From assembly GCA_023374025.1 (NCBI GenBank), contig SIJG01000009.1:1782366-1846365 (forward strand): a DNA stretch of 64,000 nt, given 5' to 3'. Shown in pieces: positions 32,101 through 46,900 of the stretch (positions are counted from its first letter, which is position 1; every line of letters starts with the position of its first letter). The stretch comes from Heterodera schachtii (Eukaryota; Nematoda; Chromadorea; Rhabditida; Heteroderidae). The notes under the pieces were generated by a model that was given only the letters and a program-made list of their open reading frames with translations, had not been told where the DNA came from and searched no databases. The position numbers and the translations under genes are program-made.

Positions 32101-32789
32101 CGTGCTTGCGCGTTTTATAAAAACCGCCACCCAGTCGCGTTTTATAAAACCGCCAGTCGCGTTTTATAAATCCGCCAATTGGTTTGAAAACAAAAATGGG
32201 TAACACAAATAAATTCATAACTTTGCTTAAATTCACTCAAATTAATATATAATGGTACCATTTAATAGCTCTAGGTGTTCTCTATCAGAATATAATTTTC
32301 TAAAATTTTTTACTTAAATATAAAAAAAGTTATGTCATAAAATTTCAAAAAAATTTTAAATCAGAATTTTTTGCCCAGAACATTTTTGAAACTCAATGAA
32401 ATTTTCTGAAATTTTAGAGGTAAATAGAGAATTCTTAGGGCTATCAAATATATAAATCAGTTTTGCGATAATTGCATTTTAAACACTTATAAATTTTAAA
32501 TGATTGCAAATATATATGCATAACACTTGCAAAAAATATAGCATGTTCAATGCTTTATAACTTTTTTTATATTTAAGTAAAAAATTTTAGAAAATTATAT
32601 TCTGATAGAGAACACCTAGAGCTATTGAATGGTACCATTATATATTAATTTGAGTGAATTTAAGCAAAGTTATGAATTTATTTGTGTTACCCATTTTTGT
32701 TTTCAAACCAATTGGCGGATTTATAAAACGCGACTGGCGGTTTTATAAAACGCGACTGGGTGGCGGTTTTTATAAAACGCGCAAGCACC
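32101..32789. mobile_element. MULE-like foldback element, 689 bp
   Basis: Two arms of 232 bp (32102-32333 and 32557-32788) are inverted copies pairing without any gap, with a single mismatch found (near 32252). The loop is 223 bp. The ends are GTGCTTGCGCG and its complement. Each arm starts with three tandem copies of a 22-23 bp motif (GCGTTTTATAAAACCGCCA) that could be transposase-binding sites. The element is flanked by the 9-bp repeat CAAACATAT at 32092-32100 and 32790-32798. Long inverted repeats with a 9-bp duplication fit Mutator-like elements. There is no transposase, so it is non-autonomous. The near-perfect arms imply recent insertion or arm gene conversion. Confidence 0.85.
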
Positions 32790-32799
32790 CAAACATATT

Positions 32800-35700
32800 A
32801 TTAAATCGTAATTCATTCAATTCCGATTAATTTGTAAAAATGATTTATTTGTAACCAAAAAATTTTCTATTTAAAAGATTTTCTATTAATATTTTGACAG
32901 AAAAAAATTGATTAAAAAAAAATATATATTCAAGATTAACTACCAGCTGTATTTTATGCAATTTTATAAAATATATTTTGAAGTTTCTTAAGTTTTATAA
33001 AATTTATTAAAATATTATTCAAAACTTAACAAAATGGGCGTTATAAATTTCAAAATGTAAAACAACTAAATAATTGATTTACTAATATTTATATATAAAT
33101 CTTCTCTAAACTAAATAATTAAAACAAATTCAAAAAACCATACATATAGAATTCATGACAACTTGCTAAAATCGCATAATCAAGAAAAATAAATTAATTA
33201 ATACAAATTACATTATAAAAAGTGGAAAAGTCTTGCCTCCAAGATTCAATTGACTAACTTTGTCAAATTTGATCAGTCTAAATGGTCAGTGTACCAAAAA
33301 GGCAATAAATACTTTCGGAAATAACTTAATTAAAGCAGTAAAGAAATAAAAAATATATAAAAAATATTTTTGAATAAATTAATGTAATTAACTTAAATGA
33401 ATTATTAAAGAAAATAATAATGTTGATATTGCAATTTAAGAATTATATATTTTTTGGTTTTAACAGTCGCAATCAGCCGGAGTTCAGAGAAAATATGACA
33501 TGAAAAGAGATCAGAAATATATAATATAATGGTAGACTGATATGCATATAACAAACAGAGAAAAGTTATTAATAAATATTCATTTTTAATTAAAATAAAT
33601 ATAAATTTAATTGTTACAAGAAATAAAAAATATTATATTAATTTAGTATTAAAGCTCAATTCAAAAAACGTCTCGCGGAGAAGATAGTGCACATGAGAAT
33701 AAAATCAGCAAATAGAATTAACTTTTGTACATTAAAAATATAACCAAAAAATTAAAAAATTAGAAATATAACTCAATCACTTTTAATGGATTAACCAAAA
33801 GAAAATAAATTATTAAAAAGAATAAATTTAAGTCTCGACTGAGTGATGGCAAAATATATATTATTAATAATATCCAAGCTTAAATAAAGAATAAATTAAC
33901 TGTCGAATTTGTAAACTAAAAATTATATATTAAAATAGGCAAAATTGTGCATTATAAAAACCATCGTAGGAGAAAAAATTAGTATTAATAATAGATAATT
34001 ATGCAAAAGAAAAAATACAAAAAATTACGCAAGCAAAAATATAAATAATCAGGAAAATTGGTTATTTCTAAACGAAAAAAAACAAATTTGTAGTCAAACA
34101 AAAATTTTAAATGAGTAATTTTATAAATTAGTTAAATTAATAACTAAAAATATTTTTTCAATCAAAATAAAGTCAACCGTTACAAACAACGTCCTATCCA
34201 ACCATAGCATGATTTAAATAGAAAAAATGATAATAGAAAAAATTAAAATTATTTATTAAAAAAGTATAATTTATTTTAATATTATTTAAATGGATTTGAA
34301 ATCGAATTATTTACCATTTTTTCTCTAATTACTATTTTTATGAATAATAAATTAAAAATTAAAGAAATATTAAAATATTTTTTAAAAAATTTAAAATTTT
34401 CATTTAATTAAGATGTATTATCATATAATACATTACAATAAAAAAACAATTAGTAACATACATTTAATTAATTAATGTAGTAAAACTAAAAACTTATTTT
34501 ATAGACTTACCAATATCATAAATTAACAAAAACTTTAAATAATATACATACAAACTAACAATACAAAATAATTATTCATTTAAATTTTTAACAATCATAA
34601 AAGAGTCAATTATAAAAAATTATATTTTGCACGTGTCTTCCTTGAATTAATTGATCAATAAATTCTTCATAATTTTTGTATTTTTTATTACTAATATTCA
34701 TATTTTAACTTAAGAGTAATTTTAATATTATTTATCAGGTTTTTTGTTCAGAAAAAAACAGAATATATTACAATCTTTTATTATCTATTTTAATCATTTC
34801 ACGGCACAGGAACGAAGAGCTTCCAATTTTACTGAACATTTAATTTAAATTTAATTCAAATTAAGTAAATGCATATTTTTAGTTAAACATTAACTTAAAA
34901 AATATACTTCAATAGTATTTTTTTAAGAATTTGACAATATCAAAATATTTGTCTCGAGGAATTTAAAAATTCTCAAGACGGATCATGCTTTATCTATAGT
35001 TTATAAAATATAATTTTATTAATTATTACGTTAGATTTGATCTGGATATAAATTATCCTAATGATTGAATAGAAAAATTATTCGAATTAAAATCACCTTT
35101 AAGCTCATTTCATTAATTGAGTATTTTCAAATCTAAAATAATTTTTTATACATTTATTTAATGGATTAAATTAATTAAATTAAATAGAAGAATTAAACTG
35201 CAAGTCAAAGTGACATAAATAAAATTTAGCAATTAATAAGAAAAATAATGCTGTCATTTGTTCCTTATAACAAATTAATTTTAATATTTAATATGATATA
35301 AAAGTTTATTAAATGAGAAAAAAGTAGGTTAATTTAGAACTTCTCAACAACTTTACTTAACATGCTAATCAATTAGCCTAAATGCGGCAAAAGTGCAAGG
35401 AAATTTTCTTCTCCACAAAAATTGATGGAATAAAGTAAATTTACGATAATAAATATATAAAAATAAACAGTTAATAGAACTGCCCAAAGTTTTTTTAACA
35501 AAAAATAAATAAAATTAATTTTGATAGATAATTTGTTTTTTTTAATGTTTTCAGAGTCAACTAATTTTGACATCTATTATGAGCAATTTCTAATCCTGTA
35601 AAAAATATAATTAATTTTAAATATTTTCATTAATCTAAATATATTATGGCTATCCAACAATTAAATTACTTAATGAAGATGAAGAACAAGAGATGAATAG

Positions 35701-37389
35701 TTAAATTAAGAAAGCAGTTATTATTAATTAAAACGTACGCAAAATAAATATCTCAAATAAAAATAAACTAATCACTATTATAAAGAATAAAATAATTTAT
35801 TTCATTTTTGTAAATGAACATAAATTTAGATAATCAAAAAGCAATAATAAAAAAAACAAAAGAAAAATGTCAGAAGTCGAAAATAAATCATTTTCTAATT
35901 TTCTTAAATAAAATATTTCTTTTATTTTTATTTTAGGTTATCCCAATTTTGTATGCTATTTAGCGATTTTCAAGCCCAAATTGTGGCTTAAAAATAATGA
36001 AAATAATAAAAAAATAGAAAATTTATATTTAACAAAAACTTTTAATTAAATCAAATTATTTTTCGCTTAAATATTTCCTGATTTCTTTTTCTTCTTTTTT
36101 AATGTGTTTTTTCTGTGTGTTCTTTTTTTTGTGCATAAGATATTTTAAGATGTGAAATTTTAGTTTTACTTTTGTGAAATTTAATAACAACTATAATTTA
36201 TTCCTTCAGACTAATTGTTTTTCGTTGGGGTTGCCACACTTTTCCTAATGAATAAATAATTTTTGATTTCTCTGATTCTGTTGTGTCTTTTGTCCGAGTG
36301 AGAAAGACCAACAATAAAATAATTTATTTACGAAGAGTCAAATAACAATAAAATAATAAAATGGCGAATGGATGGATGGAGAGAATAAAATAATAAAAGT
36401 GAAGACAGGAGAAGAAGTGAACGAGGGGGGAAGAGTCCACGCCTTTAAATAACAAATGTGATGGGGGAGGAACGGAGGAGGGAATGGACAAATGTCAATC
36501 GATAAATGACCATGAGCAAATGTACTTTGCTCTTCTCCAACAGATTCCTAGTAATTAATTAAAATAAAAAAATATAATCTTGTGTAAAGGGCGATCAAAT
36601 TGATCAAAATATCTTTGATTAATTTATTTCTTTATATTTTAGCTTATAGGTTTTTTTGAAACAAAAACTAATTTGGGCGGGAGCTCGTAATCGGTCCCTG
36701 GTACTCAGTTTGCCACCGGACCGGAAAGTCCGTTTAAAAATAAAAATAAATATAATATTAGCAATTATCTGTAATAAGTAAAAATAAATGATCTAACTGT
36801 AATTTATATAAGAAATTTATTAAAATTATGAAAAATACACAAAATTTACATTTTAAAGTGATAAATTTAAAAAATAATATATACATATTATTTTCATTAA
36901 TTATAAAAGTGAAAATGAATAATGAAAAAAAATAAAAGCCAAAAAGAATTTGATTATAAGACAAAAGTATTTAAAATTACTTTTTAAATCATTATTGCAA
37001 ATAATTATTCATTTATAAATAAAATAATTTTTTAAAAGCAGAACGAAAGAATATTTGTTAAAATATTTAATATTTCGATTCTCTATAAAAAAAAGTTATG
37101 AATTATTTAATTGTATTTACGATTAATATCAAAATCCTGAAAAGAAATTCTAAAAAAGTTTTCTTGATAGAAAATTTAGGGTTAAAAAATTTTCACTATT
37201 CTAAAAAACTATAAAATATTTAATAATCATTTAAATGACCAAAATAATTTTTTGATTAAGTTTTACTTGTCAATTTATTTATTTACAATAAGATACAAAA
37301 ATTAAATCAATAAAAAACCTGGATCCTGTTTCATTTTTTATGGCTAAAATGTGACATCACTACTGAAAAGATCTTCCCTAAGATCAACG
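32800..37389. other. A-rich intergenic DNA up to the gap
   Basis: The plus strand is strongly A-rich with no supported gene. It includes copy 2 of the dispersed direct repeat at about 33533-33625. A purine-rich patch at 36395-36500 ('ggaacggaggagg') and a balanced patch at 36675-36735 ('ctcagtttgccaccggaccg') interrupt it. ORFs here are short, hydrophobic or lysine-rich translations of AT-rich DNA. Confidence 0.55.
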
Positions 37390-38293
37390 NNNNNNNNNNN
37401 NNNNNNNNNNNNNNNNNNNNNNNNNNNNNNNNNNNNNNNNNNNNNNNNNNNNNNNNNNNNNNNNNNNNNNNNNNNNNNNNNNNNNNNNNNNNNNNNNNNN
37501 NNNNNNNNNNNNNNNNNNNNNNNNNNNNNNNNNNNNNNNNNNNNNNNNNNNNNNNNNNNNNNNNNNNNNNNNNNNNNNNNNNNNNNNNNNNNNNNNNNNN
37601 NNNNNNNNNNNNNNNNNNNNNNNNNNNNNNNNNNNNNNNNNNNNNNNNNNNNNNNNNNNNNNNNNNNNNNNNNNNNNNNNNNNNNNNNNNNNNNNNNNNN
37701 NNNNNNNNNNNNNNNNNNNNNNNNNNNNNNNNNNNNNNNNNNNNNNNNNNNNNNNNNNNNNNNNNNNNNNNNNNNNNNNNNNNNNNNNNNNNNNNNNNNN
37801 NNNNNNNNNNNNNNNNNNNNNNNNNNNNNNNNNNNNNNNNNNNNNNNNNNNNNNNNNNNNNNNNNNNNNNNNNNNNNNNNNNNNNNNNNNNNNNNNNNNN
37901 NNNNNNNNNNNNNNNNNNNNNNNNNNNNNNNNNNNNNNNNNNNNNNNNNNNNNNNNNNNNNNNNNNNNNNNNNNNNNNNNNNNNNNNNNNNNNNNNNNNN
38001 NNNNNNNNNNNNNNNNNNNNNNNNNNNNNNNNNNNNNNNNNNNNNNNNNNNNNNNNNNNNNNNNNNNNNNNNNNNNNNNNNNNNNNNNNNNNNNNNNNNN
38101 NNNNNNNNNNNNNNNNNNNNNNNNNNNNNNNNNNNNNNNNNNNNNNNNNNNNNNNNNNNNNNNNNNNNNNNNNNNNNNNNNNNNNNNNNNNNNNNNNNNN
38201 NNNNNNNNNNNNNNNNNNNNNNNNNNNNNNNNNNNNNNNNNNNNNNNNNNNNNNNNNNNNNNNNNNNNNNNNNNNNNNNNNNNNNNNNNNNNN
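37390..38293. other. Assembly gap (904 N)
   Basis: Run of N. The right edge is a poly-T tract, so the gap probably reflects a low-complexity or repetitive sequence that could not be assembled. The open frame spanning it is an artefact. Confidence 0.99.
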
Positions 38294-38470
38294 AATTTTT
38301 TTTTTTTTTTTTTTTTTTGGAGCCTTTTTTCAGGAAGATTTTACTTTTTTTTGTTTATAAAAATAGTTTTTTTACGGCGCATTTAAAAAAAAATTTTTTT
38401 GAGGATAGGGGGGGGGGGTCCGGCGGTGGCAGAAGAATTTTTTGTAATTTTAATGCTGTTTGTTAGCAGA
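38294..38470. repeat. Low-complexity T and G tracts beside the gap
   Basis: A long T run is followed by AT-rich sequence and then a run of ten G with 'tccggcggtggc'. This resembles the other isolated homopolymer tracts in the window (16903, 21099, 55028). Confidence 0.75.
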
Positions 38471-41400
38471 TTTTGTCTAGAAAATGACCAATTTTGCGAT
38501 TTTGGGTAATTAAATTTGCATTTTATTGACATAATACCATAATTTAATCAAAATATTGTTGAAAATTACAAAGATTTCTCAAATTTCTTTGAATTTTTTT
38601 AATTTTGAAGAACACAGGAATGATTACTACAAAAAATATAATTCCTTAACAAAAAAAAAACAATTTTAAAAATAACAAAATTTAATTCAATTCCACAAGC
38701 GATATATATTTAAAAACACGAAAAAAATAAAATAAATGTTGGAAATTAAATTTATGAAAAAGAACAAAATACAAATGCTCAAAAAAAGGAAATACAATAT
38801 TAAATATTGAAAAATTGAATAACTTTCATAAAATAAAACTTACATAACCAAGAGTTTAATAAAAAAAAATCATATAAATATTTACAATAAAAAATAAAGA
38901 ACAAGTAAATAATTTAATATTGAAAAATCAAAAAATTCAACAACAATAATTTCTTATTTCATCAAAAACCTTAACCAAGAATTGCTATATAAATATTAAT
39001 TTGCAACCATCTCGTTAAAATGGGAGTGCTGTCACTGCAGAATAAGATGAAAATAAACCAATCTTTTTAATTTTTCACAATGTATAAGAAAATAATGCAA
39101 AATGATTTATTATGCTTGGATAATAAAAAAATAATATATTGAAGCAAAAATATATTGAAATTTTGTAATTAAAAATAAGCTTTCATAATTATTTGATCAG
39201 AATAAATAAATTAAAATAAACCAAAAAAAATTGTATATAAAGACTAGAAAGCTTATTTAACTCGTTCATGGAGAAGAATCTTTTTCTTTTTTAGGTAATG
39301 TTAGCTAAAAATATGACAGCTTAACCACAACATATAATCCAAAATTAAAAGTTAATTGTATAATTTTTTATTTTTTATTTCGAATAAATTTGTAACGGAA
39401 TTTTGCGCCTTATAAATAATTTTTGACTCTAATAACAAAGGACAAATTCCAAGTCAACTTCAAAATAAGCCGAGAATTTTTAATGAGAATTTTATATAAA
39501 TCTTTTAAAAACATTCCCAAATAATATCGAAATTTGTTATATTTTAAAAGTTAAGCAAACAATTGATACCTGAGAATTTATGGGATAACAGAATGTAAGT
39601 TTATATAAACTCATGTTCACAAAATTGTATTATCTATAAATTATTTTTTAAATCTGTCAATAACCCTTCATTATTTTGAAAGAATTTAATTATACATTAG
39701 GAAAACAAAATGTTGTTTGATTAATTATGAGGGCGCCATAAAATGTCGGCGCCGCAAGTGTCGCTTTGACTGGGCGCCACAAATATCGGCCAATCGTTTC
39801 CAACTATTTTCGGCACTGAAAACGGGCAAAATTAAATTCGAATATAATTATATTTTTTATAATTAAATTTTTACAATATTCTTTTTCTTTTAATTTATTT
39901 TGATTTTTATTAAGATGTTTTATATTTTAATTAGGTCTAGGAAATTTTTTTTAAATATTTAAAGCATTCAAAAAATTTTGTTGATGATATTACTAAACTC
40001 ATATATTTTAAATATTCTCAAATAGAACATAGCATTGATGAAAATAAATATTTTTGTTTATTCTTTCTTTTTTTAGCTTGAGTGAGAAATAAAGAAAATA
40101 GCATTTTAAAATATTTTATTTATTTCTAAATATGTAAATAAAGTTTTCATTTTCCGATTTAAAATTTCAGTGAAGTGTATTTTTCAATTTTCATTCTATT
40201 GTTAAACTGATGCAACAAATATTTTTAACCCAAATTGGACTTTTTAAGAATGAATTGTTTAGAGGTTTTTATTTATTAATATTCTAAAACTTTTAAGAGT
40301 TTGAAAAAAGATTCTTTTATAAAAATTGTTCCGGGAAAGGACGGAGATGTTTTAATTTAGTTGATAATACAGATTATTCTCATGTCTTTCAATATTATGG
40401 AAATTTATTTATTTTTTCACTGAAAAAATTCCTTTGAGAATATTTCATTTTAAATTAAATAAGTGAATATTTTTGAATTTTTTAAATTTTAAGATAAAAA
40501 TTGTTGCAAAAGATTTAAAAGAAATTAAATATAAAATGAATTTATATGCAAATTAAAAATAGAATTTAATAAATATTCTTCATAAGTGACTATTATCATA
40601 AATAAAAAATATTACATGGTGACAAATATTATGATGACATTTTGATAATTTTTCTTTATTGCAAATAATGCCAAATATTCATGCAAATAAAAAAAAATTT
40701 AAATTTTTTGTGATTTTTTATTTCGAAAAATTAACGAAACTCTTACTTGAAATATTTGTTTAATTTTAAATGCCAAAAAACAAATATATTTAGAAATTAA
40801 ACTTACAAAAATCTTTGCATCTAAAATTGATTTTATGAATTAAAAGTTTAAAAGGAAAAATAATTTTTATAAAATAAATTAATTTATGATTGCTTTTTAA
40901 ATGTAGAGTTTTTAATTATATTTATAATTTATTTCTCCAAAAAATAATTAAAATAATTTTTTGTAATTTATAAGTTAAATTTGCAATAGGTCTTACTGAA
41001 AATATGTTTATTTACTTCCTTTATAAATTTTTTATTATTGTTTATTGTGATGTCTCTTTTTAAAAAATTTGCTTAAAAAGTCGATTTTCTTGTAGCATCC
41101 TCATTATCGGGAATGTCGCGGATTTCGCGGCTCCCGATTGGCATTTGTATACTGTTTTTATCGATTTATAAGTAAATATTAATTTTGGTAAATAACATTT
41201 AGAAGTAATTTACTTATATGTTTTTTTCTTTAATATATTATTTCTGTCTATATGTTCTATAAGGATTTATAATTTGAATATTTTTTATCAACATTTTATT
41301 TTATTACAAATTAAATTATTTTCTTACTTTTGCCATAATTTTATTGCCATTATGAACTGAATCGTAGTGAAAATATACAAAGTTAATTCATTAAAATTAT

Positions 41401-43930
41401 GATTATTTTCTCACACTGAATATGCCTAAGTTTCATTTATGAGATTCGTTATTATTATTTTATCTATAATTTTATTCATAATTCTCATTCATTTACATTA
41501 ATATTTTTTACACAAAATTTTTTTTATATATTTAAAATTAAAATTTTATAAAGATAATTTTTTTTGAGTTAATATTATTTCTTTTTCTCAATTAATTATG
41601 AGAATAAATAAATTTTGTTTTTTTTTGATTCCCTATTATTTTCACTTATGTTTAGTTGCTTCAAGTAATAATTATATTTATTTAATAAAATATTTTCATA
41701 ATATTTTCGGACTGAATTCTAGTTTATATTGTTTTAATTTAAATTGTATTTTCATTATTTTAAATTTGTAAATTTTACAGAATAAATATAATTTGTTATT
41801 AAATTAGGCTATTATTGTAATTATATTTTCTCTTTTTTCTAACTCTTTTTTTTCCTGTTTTACTTGACCTTACCGATCACAATGTTTGCCTGCGTTGGTG
41901 ATGTCGGTTCATAAGATTTTTCATTTTTAAAACCAACAAAATTAATGTTGATTAAATTTTTAATAAAAATTTAACTCATGATAAAATCTCATTTTCAACT
42001 TTGCTCATAAATTTTATTAATCAATGCGATTTTATTTATTATTATGTTTTTATAATAAATGTATCTCGCGGATTGCCGGAAGTAGTTTGTTAAAGAATAA
42101 AATGCAAAGAATTCAGGACATTTTATCTTTATGAAATAGTTCAAATTTCAATTAACAATTTTTTTTATTTATTAAGGATTAATTTTAAAATAATCTTAAT
42201 ATATATGATTTCAGAAAAATTTTATTTCTAAGTTTTTTTAATTTTTCATCTGGTTTATATAGAATGGTTAAACGAGAGCATATTTAAAAAAATAAAAATG
42301 GAATTTATAATTTTATAATTAAAAAAATAGATCTGTAATAAAAAAAATAAACGTATTAAAATTGTATAAATAGAAAATAATTTTAAATAAATATTTTACT
42401 AAAAAATATTTATAATAAAATATATATTTTTTATTTAAATTTGTTTAATAATGTATATGACAAATGCATTTTCTATTTCTCTGTTTTTTGATACTTAAAT
42501 TTAAATTAAAGAAAAATTTTTTTTAGATTTAAAGTATCTCATTACTGCTTTAAATGAACTTTTACATTTAATTATTTTACGAATCGACTTGAGTTATTTA
42601 AATATATAATTGTTGAATTGATTATGGCATATACTTTAGCAGTGAAACATTTTTTTTCAATTATTATTATTTAATTTTATCTATTTATATTTATTTTATT
42701 AAATTTTTTTGATTCTTAATAACTATTCTAAATTAATAATTCACTTTTTCAATATTTGAATATCTGTAATAAAAACAAAATAGGCCTTTATTGTTTTATT
42801 TCGCGAATTTTAAATTTCTTAATTTTTTCTAAATTAAAATTGAATTGACTTAAAATTTCAAAAAATGTTTTGAATTTTTTTTCTATCTATCATTTTATAG
42901 AAAAACAAAATTTAATAATATTTTATATATCTATTATTATTTAAATTTATCTTGTCATTCCAACGTTGTTCAAGTTTATGTGGTGGGTTGTCCATAAATG
43001 TTGTCGTCATTATTTACTAAAAATGTTTTTTAAAATTAATATAATAATAAGTTTTTTTTACCTTTGTTTCAAAAAATTATTTTTCTATGTAAATTCATAA
43101 GCATTAATTTAAAATATGATTAATTTTTCAATTTTACTTAAATACTATAATTTTGGTTTTCCTAGAAAGTATATTTTATTAGTAGATTTACTTTTTGTAA
43201 TTTCTATTAAATTATCATTTTAATGTACCTATTTGCGTATTTTTTCTGTTTGTTTTGTTACCTTTTTTCTAATTCTCCTTGTAAATTAATTTTTGTTATT
43301 TAATATAAGATCAACTGAATTAAATTGAACATCTAAAACAATTTAAGTAATTGTAGTTATTTTTTATCTTAATTTCTTATCAAATAATTGTAATTAACTA
43401 ATAAATATTTTCTTTTTTCTTATTATAATACTAATATTTAAAATTAATTTCCACCAAGCCATTTTTACTACGTGACATTTTTAAAACCATATAATTGATT
43501 ATATATTAATTTAGAGAAGTTTCTAAATTTTTTATTATTTAGTTTTTATGCAATAAAAGAAAATTAAAATTATTACAAAGATATCGAAATTACAATATTT
43601 AATTGCCCTTTCTTTTAATAAATTTCTTGCTCTGAAGACGTTTGCTTTTTTTTTTATAAAATTGCTTTTTTTCATTAATTAAAATGATGAATAAATAATA
43701 TTATTAAACAATGGTAATAAAATCTTCTAAAAATATGTTTGTTTTCAATTACTTGTCTATTTTATATAGATCTAAATCATATTAATAATTTAAGCAATTT
43801 AGTATATTTGTTAAGTGTTTGTATAATTTTCATTTATGTCTAATTACGAATTTTTAATGATCTACTTGGACAATAAATTTAAATAAAATTCCTTTTTTTA
43901 GATATTTATTTAAAATAATTCATTTTCCCT
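38471..43930. other. AT-rich intergenic DNA (A-rich then T-rich)
   Basis: A-rich to about 39715. Next comes a GC island at 39730-39830 with 'gggcgcca' twice and 'tcggcgcc', and then T-rich sequence. A second small island lies at 41100-41150 ('ggaatgtcgcggatttcgcg'). No genes, RNA genes or defined transposons were found. Confidence 0.55.
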
Positions 43931-46900
43931 CATATAAATTTTGCCGTTCAACAAAATGGGAATTGGCAAATTAACCAAAATGTTCATGCCCTCCATTTTT
44001 GCCGTGCCATTCAATTTGTTTGCTGGCAAATTTACCCAAACAATGTGACGCCCACCACTTAGAATAAAAACGACAATTCACTATCATTTTTTCAAACACT
44101 GACTTAACAATAAAGTTTATTTATGTTTTCAATGCACAAAAATTAAGAATTTTTCTTTAATAAAAAATAAAACTTTTTTGCCTTCTTCCCTACTCATCAG
44201 TATCTTTTAAATTAAGAATTTTATTAAAAATATTAATGGTTGAAAATTGATTTTTAATAATTTAGTACCTATTTTTTATACGCTTAAAAATAGAATAACG
44301 ATTATATTATATTAAGAAAAATAAGAAAAAATTCATATTATAGATTTAAAATAATTATTTAATTTAAATTTATGGCTATTGTCAGGAAAACCCTTAAACA
44401 GAAATAAAAAAGCTGATTTAATTAATGGCAAAAAATGCCTAACACGAAACACAATAAATTATAATTAAAAAAAGCAATTCGAGTAACAATAAAGCCCGGC
44501 AAAAAAAGGATTGCGAATTCTCTTTACAACCCCCTTAACTGTAAAACACAAAAAAAAAACTACCGTAAGAAACTACCAAAATCTACAGGTTCAAAAGACG
44601 ACATCAAATGCGAAAAAAAAGTAAATACAAATTGTAAAAACGACCACAAGCATCTGATCGGAATGTAAAAAACATCAGCATACATAAAATTGATTAAACA
44701 ATTAAATAATAATGGTAAAAAAATTATTACGCAAAGAGAGTAAAATTAATCATTTAACTGTAATAAACTCAATAAATTATTGCATTATTACTTATCATTT
44801 CAATTTATGAACATGCAGAACGCAGAAATCATTGACTGGTACAACTTTTTCAGAGAAACCAAGGAAATAAATTATTTTATAGTTTAGAATTGATTGAAAA
44901 TATATAAATATAAATAAATTATTAAATTAATAAACAGTCATAATTTCAAAAAAAATATTATTTGATGTATACATCATAATAAAAAATCTGAATATTTTTA
45001 CTTGGAAAAGGAGAAAAATTAACATAAAAAAATTAAACAAAAAGACGGTGTAAAGTTAATACGTGCAAAAAAAAAAAGTTAAAAAAATAAAACATTACAA
45101 ATAATAACCAATTTAAATGACAATAAAATCTAACGAAAAATGAATTATCGAATTTCCTTTTTTCAGATTTAGTGAGAAAAAAATAAATTTATCAAGTATA
45201 TTTTTCTATTTATTTATTTATAAAAATTCTAAAGGAAACGTAAATTAAAAAAAGGAAAACTAATCAAAAATTAATCCATCGCAACATTTACGATTCAGGA
45301 ATAGAAAAAAGACAAATAACGAGAAATTTAATTAAAAGAATAATAAATTAATATATTTGAAAATAAAAGATTAAATCAAAAAGTAAAATATTATTTTAAA
45401 AATCAATTAATGAATTGTTAAAAACTAAAAAAGACCGAAAATTACAAATGGGTTTTTTATCAATATAAAAAGTACAATATCGGTTCATAATTTAAAAAAT
45501 AAGATCTAACTATTTAATTTAATTGAAAACCTTTCCACCAAATTAGAATAATTCAAATGACGAAAAATTTAAAACATAAATAAAAATATACATATACCTT
45601 ATTTAAAAATTTATTAAAATCAAAAAACTCCTTAATAAAGAAGCAAGAAGAGTCTACAACAGTTAGATAAAATATAAACAAAATAATTATAATCAAAAAT
45701 AAATGATTCATCAGAACGAATCCTTTAAAAAGGGAATAAATGAATGGAACATAATTAAAATATTTTTATTAAGTTTTAAAACTTGAATAAGATCCAAACC
45801 ATTAATCATAGAAAATATTTAAAAAAAAAACTAAAATTTAATTGAGAAAAAGAAAAATTAATTGCAAAAAAACAATTTCCAAAGAAGCGTGTGCCAAATT
45901 ATCAATTTTCGAAATAATAAAAACATTCCATAATTGACAATATTATTTAAAACCCACAAAATACGAATCAATAAATATATATAAATTTAAAATTGGATAA
46001 GAAATTTAAAAATAATATTTTTTTATTTTTTAATGAAACAAATCAAATTCTGTAATAATAATTTATTATGAAAACATAAAAATATAATAATTCAATTCAC
46101 CCAACGTCGATCAAAAAAAGGCGAGTGGACGAGAATTAAAAGATACAATTAAATAAATCATATTTAAGTTAAACTTAATATAAAAAAAAATTATAAAAAG
46201 AAATTTATTTTTTATATTTCCATCAATCAAATCATAATTCAATAAATATAATCTACTAAGAAAAGAGAAAAACTAATGTACTGATTGTCAAAATCATTAT
46301 ACTAATTGTATTCATCCATCCGTACCCGAACGAAAATGAGGAGAATGGACGAGAATTTTGAAAAAAGGAAGAAAAAGTTAATGATGATAAAAAAAATTAT
46401 ATTTAATATAAAATTAATAACAATTTATTTTAATCTTTAATAATAAAGAAAATATTATAAAAGAATTTAATAAAAAGATAAAACAAAAGCGACGGAAATT
46501 CAATTAAATTCAATAAAAGCAAAATAAAAAATGTTGTCAGCCACAAAAATTTAATCGGATGCAATGGATTTAAAATTAGAAAAAAAATATAATATAATCA
46601 ATACATTTTTAATAATTAAAACAAAAATTAATGAATTAAAAAACAATCAATTAAATATAAACACATATCCTTCGAAAAAGGAAGGTGAAATTTACAAATG
46701 TAAATAAATGATTTTCTATTAAATGCAAGAAAAAGCCTAGCAACAAATACAAAAATTACAATTAAAAAAACATTATAATAAAAATAAAGCCCGACTAAAA
46801 AATGAATTATTGAGTTAAGCATAATTTATAAAATTTAAAAAAATAATGCAAATTATCACAAACAAAATATATTTATAAGTATTATTTAATTTTGTTTTAA

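Noticed and set aside
30900..36740. Large inverted repeat between the pyrimidine-rich patch at 31.0-31.3 kb and the purine-rich patch at 36.4-36.7 kb
   Set aside because: Only a word of about 12 bases (ggaacggaggag) is clearly shared, and flanks do not align by eye.
37351..38466. 371-codon ORF across the gap
   Set aside because: It is almost entirely N, so openness is an artefact.
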